DNA from: Halomonas meridiana | Lineage (GTDB): Bacteria; Pseudomonadota; Gammaproteobacteria; Pseudomonadales; Halomonadaceae | Direction: 5' to 3' | NCBI RefSeq assembly: GCF_009846525.1 | Contig: NZ_CP024621.1 | Span: 3,038,001 to 3,102,000 of the forward strand | Length of the DNA stretch: 64,000 nucleotides | Part shown: positions 59,822 to 64,000 of the stretch, in pieces | Numbering within the stretch: position 1 is the stretch's first letter | Layout: each line of letters opens with the position of its first letter | The notes under the pieces: model-generated | The model's database searches: none | Told to the model about the DNA's origin: nothing | Seen by the model: the letters and a program-made list of their open reading frames with translations, nothing else | Made by a program: the position numbers and the translations under genes

Positions 59822-60541
59822 TTACTGAGCGCGGACGAAGGATGCCGCAACTATGGCTGCTTCGTCAATCAAAACCTGCTGATTGACACCAGAACGTCGC
59901 CGCGGCTTAAAGTCATGGTCGCCATCGGTTAACCAATGAATGTGAAGAGCGTCTGGTAAATCATAGGCGGCCACCTCTTCACGCGTGCCAAACGGGTCAC
60001 GCTCCCCTTGCAGAATCAGCATAGGCGTAGCGATGTCAGGAAAATGATCGGTGCGAAGAGAGTCGGGCTTTTTGGGTGGGTGAAACGGATAGCCTGCTGC
60101 AACGACGCCTGCGCAGGGGTGCTGACTGGCAAACAGCGATGCCACACGCCCGCCCATGGATTTCCCTCCCACCCATAAAGGCGAACCACTGATGGACACG
60201 ACCAGATCATACCAAGCGACGAAGTGCTCCAGCGTTTTCGTTACGGGCGGAGGCGGACGGCGCTTTGCCTGCTCGCTCATTTGCTGCATGTAGGGGAAAT
60301 CGATCGCCCAAACTTGGAGCCCCTGATGGGCCAGCGTCGCGGCAAATTGCCGCATAAAATCTGACAGGTGACCGGCCCCAGCACCATGGGCTAGCAGAAT
60401 TCGCCCCTGCTCGGGGTTGCCGGAGACGCTCACCGGCCCCATCCCTTCCACGAGAAACCGCTGAACAGCGGGGCTGGCGAGCCGTTCACGCAGCGCCTGT
60501 GGGGTGATGGTCACGAAACCATGGCCAGCGTAATAGGACAC
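59822..60541 (-). CDS. Alpha/beta hydrolase (KANL3/Tex30-like, dienelactone hydrolase-related)
   Basis: 239 residues from a GTG at 60541 shortly after GGAGGG. Oxyanion region LLAHGAGAGHLSDFM (about 49-63), nucleophile Ser in WVGGKSMGGRVASLF (about 128), acid in LQGERDPFGT and catalytic His in LTDGDHDFKP near 212. The family is a bacterial alpha/beta hydrolase group of unknown substrate. Single gene divergent from ccoNOQP. Confidence 0.82.
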   Translation of the reverse strand: MSYYAGHGFVTITPQALRERLASPAVQRFLVEGMGPVSVSGNPEQGRILLAHGAGAGHLSDFMRQFAATLAHQGLQVWAIDFPYMQQMSEQAKRRPPPPVTKTLEHFVAWYDLVVSISGSPLWVGGKSMGGRVASLFASQHPCAGVVAAGYPFHPPKKPDSLRTDHFPDIATPMLILQGERDPFGTREEVAAYDLPDALHIHWLTDGDHDFKPRRRSGVNQQVLIDEAAIVAASFVRAQ

Positions 60542-60622
60542 TTAGCCCTCCTAATAATTCAGCGTTACATCCATTGGCGTGTTCAGCTTAGGGCGCGGCT
60601 GCGATAGAATCTAGGCCGGATC

Positions 60623-60636
60623 TTGACCTGCATCAT
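60623..60636. promoter_or_regulatory. FNR/Anr-like box upstream of ccoN
   Basis: TTGAC-CTGC-ATCAT matches eight of ten positions of TTGAT-N4-ATCAA. It lies about 95 bp before the ccoN start. Oxygen-responsive control by FNR/Anr is established for cbb3 genes in many Proteobacteria. Confidence 0.5.
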
Positions 60637-60731
60637 CAAGCGGGTGGCCGCACCCGTGCACAATGCGATGGCAACGTGCGATTGCAAAATGCCACGGGTT
60701 ACCCCCTAACCGCGTTCGATGGGAACATGAA

Positions 60732-62156
60732 ATGAGCACAGCATTGGAACACCCGACCTACAACTACAAGGTAGTTCGGCAGTTCGCGATTATGACCGTT
60801 GTGTGGGGCATCGTAGGTATGACGCTTGGCGTTATCCTTGCCTCCCAGTTGGTCTGGCCGCAACTGAACCTCGGCCTACCTTGGACGAGCTTCGGGCGTC
60901 TTCGTCCGTTACACACTAACGCCGTTATCTTCGCCTTCGGTGGTTCAGCGCTCTTTGCGACGTCGTATTACGTCGTTCAGCGTACCTGTCAGACACGCCT
61001 GTTCTCTGACAAGCTCGCAGCGTTCACCTTTTGGGGGTGGCAAGCGGTGATCCTGTCGGCGGTGGTCTCCCTGCCGCTGGGCTACACCACGACCAAAGAG
61101 TACGCAGAGCTCGAATGGCCGATCAACATCCTACTGGCGGTAGTGTGGATCAGCTATGCGATCGTGTTCTTGATGACAATTAAGAAACGCACCACGTCGC
61201 ACATCTATGTGGCGAACTGGTTCTTTGCTGCGTTCATTCTGACTGTTGGCGTTCTGCACATCGTGAACAACGCCGCGATTCCCGTCACGCCCATGTACTC
61301 CACCTCCATTTATGCAGGTGCCGTCGATGCCATGGTGCAGTGGTGGTATGGCCACAACGCGGTGGGCTTCTTCCTGACGGCGGGCTTCCTGGGCATGATG
61401 TACTACTTCGTGCCGAAGCAGGCTGAGCGTCCGATCTACTCCTATCGCTTGTCTATCGTCCACTTCTGGGCGCTGATCATGATCTACATGTGGGCAGGCC
61501 CGCACCACCTGCACTACACCGCGCTGCCCAACTGGGCGCAGTCGCTGGGTATGATCATGTCGATCATTCTACTGGCACCGTCTTGGGGTGGCATGATCAA
61601 CGGCATGATGACCTTGTCAGGCGCTTGGCATAAGCTGCGCACCGACCCAACCCTGCGCTTCTTGGTGGTTGCCCTGTCGTTCTACGGCATGTCGACCTTC
61701 GAAGGTCCGATGATGGCGATCAAGACCGTCAACGCGCTTTCCCACTACACCGACTGGACCATTGGTCACGTTCACTCAGGTGCGCTTGGCTGGGTCGCGA
61801 TGATTACCATCGGCTCCATGTACCACCTGATTCCACGCGTCTTTGGTCGTACCGAAATGTACTCCGTTAATTTGATCGCCGTGCACTTCTGGCTGGCGAC
61901 TATCGGCACGGTGCTGTACATCGCAGCGATGTGGGTCAACGGCATCATGCAAGGCTTGATGTGGCGCGCCATCAATGCTGACGGCACGCTGATGTACACC
62001 TTTGTGGAATCGGTTGAAGCCAGTGGCCCCGGCTACTTCGTGCGCATGGTGGGCGGCCTCTTCTGGGTAACCGGCATGCTCCTGATGGCCTTCAACGTGT
62101 ACATGACCGTGAAGCGCCGCGAAGCCATTGGCCTCACTGCGCCGCAAGCCGCTTAA
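60732..62156 (+). CDS. ccoN: Cytochrome cbb3 oxidase subunit I CcoN
   Basis: 474 residues from the ATG at 60732; a longer reading from 60663 has no support. Catalytic haem-copper subunit with twelve membrane segments. [15 protein letters not shown] carries a haem ligand His (about 62), [23 protein letters not shown] the CuB His, [17 protein letters not shown] the further CuB histidines, and [18 protein letters not shown] the haem histidines near 345. Reduces oxygen to water under low oxygen and pumps protons. First gene of ccoNOQP. Confidence 0.96.
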   Translation: MSTALEHPTYNYKVVRQFAIMTVVWGIVGMTLGVILASQLVWPQLNLGLPWTSFGRLRPLHTNAVIFAFGGSALFATSYYVVQRTCQTRLFSDKLAAFTFWGWQAVILSAVVSLPLGYTTTKEYAELEWPINILLAVVWISYAIVFLMTIKKRTTSHIYVANWFFAAFILTVGVLHIVNNAAIPVTPMYSTSIYAGAVDAMVQWWYGHNAVGFFLTAGFLGMMYYFVPKQAERPIYSYRLSIVHFWALIMIYMWAGPHHLHYTALPNWAQSLGMIMSIILLAPSWGGMINGMMTLSGAWHKLRTDPTLRFLVVALSFYGMSTFEGPMMAIKTVNALSHYTDWTIGHVHSGALGWVAMITIGSMYHLIPRVFGRTEMYSVNLIAVHFWLATIGTVLYIAAMWVNGIMQGLMWRAINADGTLMYTFVESVEASGPGYFVRMVGGLFWVTGMLLMAFNVYMTVKRREAIGLTAPQAA

Positions 62157-62175
62157 ACCGGGGAAGTTAAGACCA

Positions 62176-62784
62176 ATGAAACACGAGATTGTCGAAAAGA
62201 ACGTTGGCCTACTCGCCGTGTTGATCCTGGTTGTGATCAGCTTTGCCGGTTTGGCCGAAGTCGTTCCGCTGTTCTTTCAAAAGCAGACCACCGAGCCGGT
62301 CGAAGGGCTTCGCCCCTTGACTGCGCTCGAACTGGAAGGCCGCGATATCTATCGCCGTGAAGGCTGCGTTGGCTGTCACTCGCAGATGGTGCGGCCCTTC
62401 CGTGCAGAAACCGAGCGCTATGGCCACTACAACGTAGCGGGCGAACAGGTATACGAGCACAACTTCCTGTGGGGTTCCAAGCGTACCGGGCCTGACTTGG
62501 CGCGTGTAGGCGGCCGCTACAGCGATGATTGGCACCGTGCCCACCTGTACAACCCGCGCGATGTCGTGCCGGAATCGATCATGCCAGCCTACCCCTGGCT
62601 GTTTGAGCGTACCCTCGACGGCGAAGCCACACCGGATAAAATGCGCACCCTGCGTCAGCTCGGCGTGCCCTACACCGATGAGGACATCGCCAACGCGACC
62701 GCTGACGTACGCGGCACCCAGGAAATCACTGCCCTGGTCGCCTACTTGCAACAGCTAGGAACCGTGCTCGAGGGCACACGTTAA
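62176..62784 (+). CDS. ccoO: Cytochrome cbb3 oxidase subunit II CcoO
   Basis: 202 residues from the ATG at 62176. One N-terminal membrane anchor (about 11-33) and a periplasmic mono-haem domain with [12 protein letters not shown] (about 64-75); the conserved [23 protein letters not shown] segment and Met ligand in [11 protein letters not shown] are present. Carries electrons to CcoN. 19 bases after ccoN. Confidence 0.95.
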   Translation: MKHEIVEKNVGLLAVLILVVISFAGLAEVVPLFFQKQTTEPVEGLRPLTALELEGRDIYRREGCVGCHSQMVRPFRAETERYGHYNVAGEQVYEHNFLWGSKRTGPDLARVGGRYSDDWHRAHLYNPRDVVPESIMPAYPWLFERTLDGEATPDKMRTLRQLGVPYTDEDIANATADVRGTQEITALVAYLQQLGTVLEGTR

Positions 62785-62787
62785 GTT

Positions 62788-63006
62788 ATGGATACGGGAA
62801 CTTTCCGCGGCCTGATCACGCTGATTTTGATCTTCGCTTTCATTGGCATCTTTTTCTGGGCCTACTCGAAGCGACGCAAACCAGATTTTGACGAAGCGGC
62901 CAACCTGCCCTTCGCCGACGATGATGAGCAGCCGACCCGTGATAAGCATGCTTCGACCGAAGACGAAGCGGATTCCCGCCACGACAGGGGAGATAAGAAT
63001 AGATGA
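62788..63006 (+). CDS. ccoQ: CcoQ-like cbb3 oxidase subunit
   Basis: 72 residues with one membrane segment (GLITLILIFAFIGIFFWAYS, about 8-27) and a charged cytosolic tail of about 45 residues. Three bases after ccoO and overlapping ccoP by four. CcoQ stabilises the CcoP contact with the core in other species. Tail sequence is poorly conserved. Confidence 0.9.
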   Translation: MDTGTFRGLITLILIFAFIGIFFWAYSKRRKPDFDEAANLPFADDDEQPTRDKHASTEDEADSRHDRGDKNR

Positions 63007-63932
63007 ATAATTTATGGGGTGACTCCCTATCCAGCTTCTGGAGCGCCTGGATTATCGTCATCACACTGGGCACGATCGCGCTGAGCGTTTGGATTTTGTT
63101 AGCCAACCGCCGCACCGATAAAACGCCCGATGCCGATGGCAATGTCGAGACCACTGGCCACGCGGCGGATGGTATCGAAGAGTATGACAATCCGCTGCCG
63201 CAGTGGTGGTTCAAGCTCTTCATCCTTACCGTGGTGTTTGCCCTCGGCTACTTGGTGCTCTACCCAGGTCTGGGTAACTACGCCGGCATCCTGGGCTGGT
63301 CTCAGGAGAGCCAGTGGGAAGAGGAAGTGGCCGACGCGGAAGACCGCTTCACGCCGATCTTTGCCCAGTACCAGGAAGTGCCGATTCCAGACCTCGCGCA
63401 GGATGCCGAAGCCATGCAGGTGGCAGAGCGTATCTTCTTGAACAACTGCGCCGTATGTCATGGCTCGAATGCCCAGGGCGGCTACGGCTTCCCCAACCTG
63501 ACCGACGACGACTGGCTCTACGGGGGCGAACCCGAAAACATTCTGACCACGCTGAACAATGGCCGTAACGGCCTGATGCCGTCCTGGCAGCAGCTCGGTG
63601 AGAACAATATCGAAAACCTGACTCAGTACGTGCTGTCGCTCTCCGGCGAAGAGCATGACGCCGAGCGTGCTGCCAGCGGTGAAAGCACCTTCCTGGCTGC
63701 CTGTGCGGCGTGTCACACGCCCAGCGGCACGGGGAACACCGCTCTTGGTGCGCCGAACCTGACCGACGACGTGTGGCTCTATCTGGCACCCGGCCAGAGC
63801 GTGGACGACTCCATTCGCCAAACGCTGCGTAACGGTCGTAACGGCCACATGCCTGCCCAGGCTGCGTACATCGGTGAAGAGCGCGTTCACCTCGTGGCCG
63901 CTTACGTGTACAGCCTACGTTTCAACGACTAA
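63003..63932 (+). CDS. ccoP: Cytochrome cbb3 oxidase subunit III CcoP (di-haem)
   Basis: 309 residues with the ATGA start overlap to ccoQ. Two membrane segments (about 12-34 and 70-91), giving the longer CcoP form. The NPLPQWWFKLFILTVVF segment is a CcoP signature. Two haem c sites: NNCAVCHGSNAQGG (about 148) and AACAACHTPSGTGN (about 237). Receives electrons from soluble cytochromes. Last gene of the operon. Confidence 0.96.
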   Translation: MNNLWGDSLSSFWSAWIIVITLGTIALSVWILLANRRTDKTPDADGNVETTGHAADGIEEYDNPLPQWWFKLFILTVVFALGYLVLYPGLGNYAGILGWSQESQWEEEVADAEDRFTPIFAQYQEVPIPDLAQDAEAMQVAERIFLNNCAVCHGSNAQGGYGFPNLTDDDWLYGGEPENILTTLNNGRNGLMPSWQQLGENNIENLTQYVLSLSGEEHDAERAASGESTFLAACAACHTPSGTGNTALGAPNLTDDVWLYLAPGQSVDDSIRQTLRNGRNGHMPAQAAYIGEERVHLVAAYVYSLRFND

Positions 63933-63969
63933 CCCCGTTGATAGGCGTTTAACGCCAGCGTGTACGAAG

Positions 63970-63997
63970 GGGTGCGGTTACATACCGCACCCTTTCT
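63970..63997 (+). terminator. Probable terminator after ccoP
   Basis: GGGTGCGGT and ACCGCACCC form a perfect nine-base stem with loop TACAT, followed by TTTCT, 37 bp after the stop codon. Confidence 0.75.
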
Positions 63998-64000
63998 ACA

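Overview
The window looks like a chromosomal piece of a halophilic gammaproteobacterium of the Halomonas type (Halomonadaceae). Supporting signs are high-GC coding, a BetT choline carrier and an OpuAC-type betaine-binding protein, several TRAP transporters (one followed by a universal stress protein), a phasin, and protein families shared with Pseudomonas such as ErdR/AgmR, NosP/NahK, PuuD and PuuE. No insertion sequence, phage gene, CRISPR array or rRNA operon was seen. The first gene is cut by the left edge.

Layout. 1-3.4 kb: truncated esterase lipoprotein, Spy-like periplasmic protein, BetT. 3.4-11 kb: an ExaC/AldB-type aldehyde dehydrogenase divergent from an ErdR-like response regulator, then an overlapping minus-strand operon with a cysteine-free SUOX-fold periplasmic protein, a hybrid histidine kinase with Hpt domain, a FIST-domain protein (NosP-like) and a NahK/ErcS'-like hybrid kinase. 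11-19.7 kb: DUF2189 membrane protein, a TAXI-TRAP transporter with a universal stress protein, and a DctPQM TRAP transporter. 19.7-29.8 kb: a LacI regulator and a carbohydrate cluster in two convergent operons. 30-36.6 kb: orphan betaine-type binding protein, EamA exporter, DUF192 protein, ModABC and pyruvate kinase. 36.6-50.3 kb: purine/allantoin catabolism with a polar amino acid ABC transporter, two NCS1 permeases and two regulators. 50.3-59 kb: phasin, two GSTs, a lactate/glycolate permease and glcDEFG. 59.1-59.7 kb: five tRNA genes (three Asp, two Val). 59.8-64 kb: alpha/beta hydrolase and ccoNOQP for cbb3 oxidase.

The most interesting region is 19.7-29.8 kb. Two nearly identical LacI-type palindromes (20904-20919 and 29843-29858) lie in front of convergent operons that share a terminator at 24639-24688. 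The minus operon encodes exported enzymes: two TIM-barrel proteins with Sec or Tat signals, a GMC flavoprotein with a C-x5-C-x3-C motif, its Tat-signal small subunit, and a DUF1080 (3-keto-disaccharide hydrolase family) protein. The plus operon encodes a Gfo/Idh/MocA reductase, a third, cytosolic TIM-barrel protein and an MFS permease. I infer a pathway that oxidises glycosides at C3 in the periplasm, cleaves the keto-sugars there, imports the product and reduces it in the cytosol.

A second theme is a probable GntR/FCD regulon of purine genes, marked by TTGTATACAA-type palindromes at four divergent or upstream positions (38075, 43140, 43323, 49700). Urate goes through PuuD, UraH and UraD to allantoin, then through the racemase, PuuE, AllE and AllA towards glyoxylate. 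The glycolate oxidase genes nearby also yield glyoxylate. Functional names rest on recognised motifs and gene context; no database search was run.
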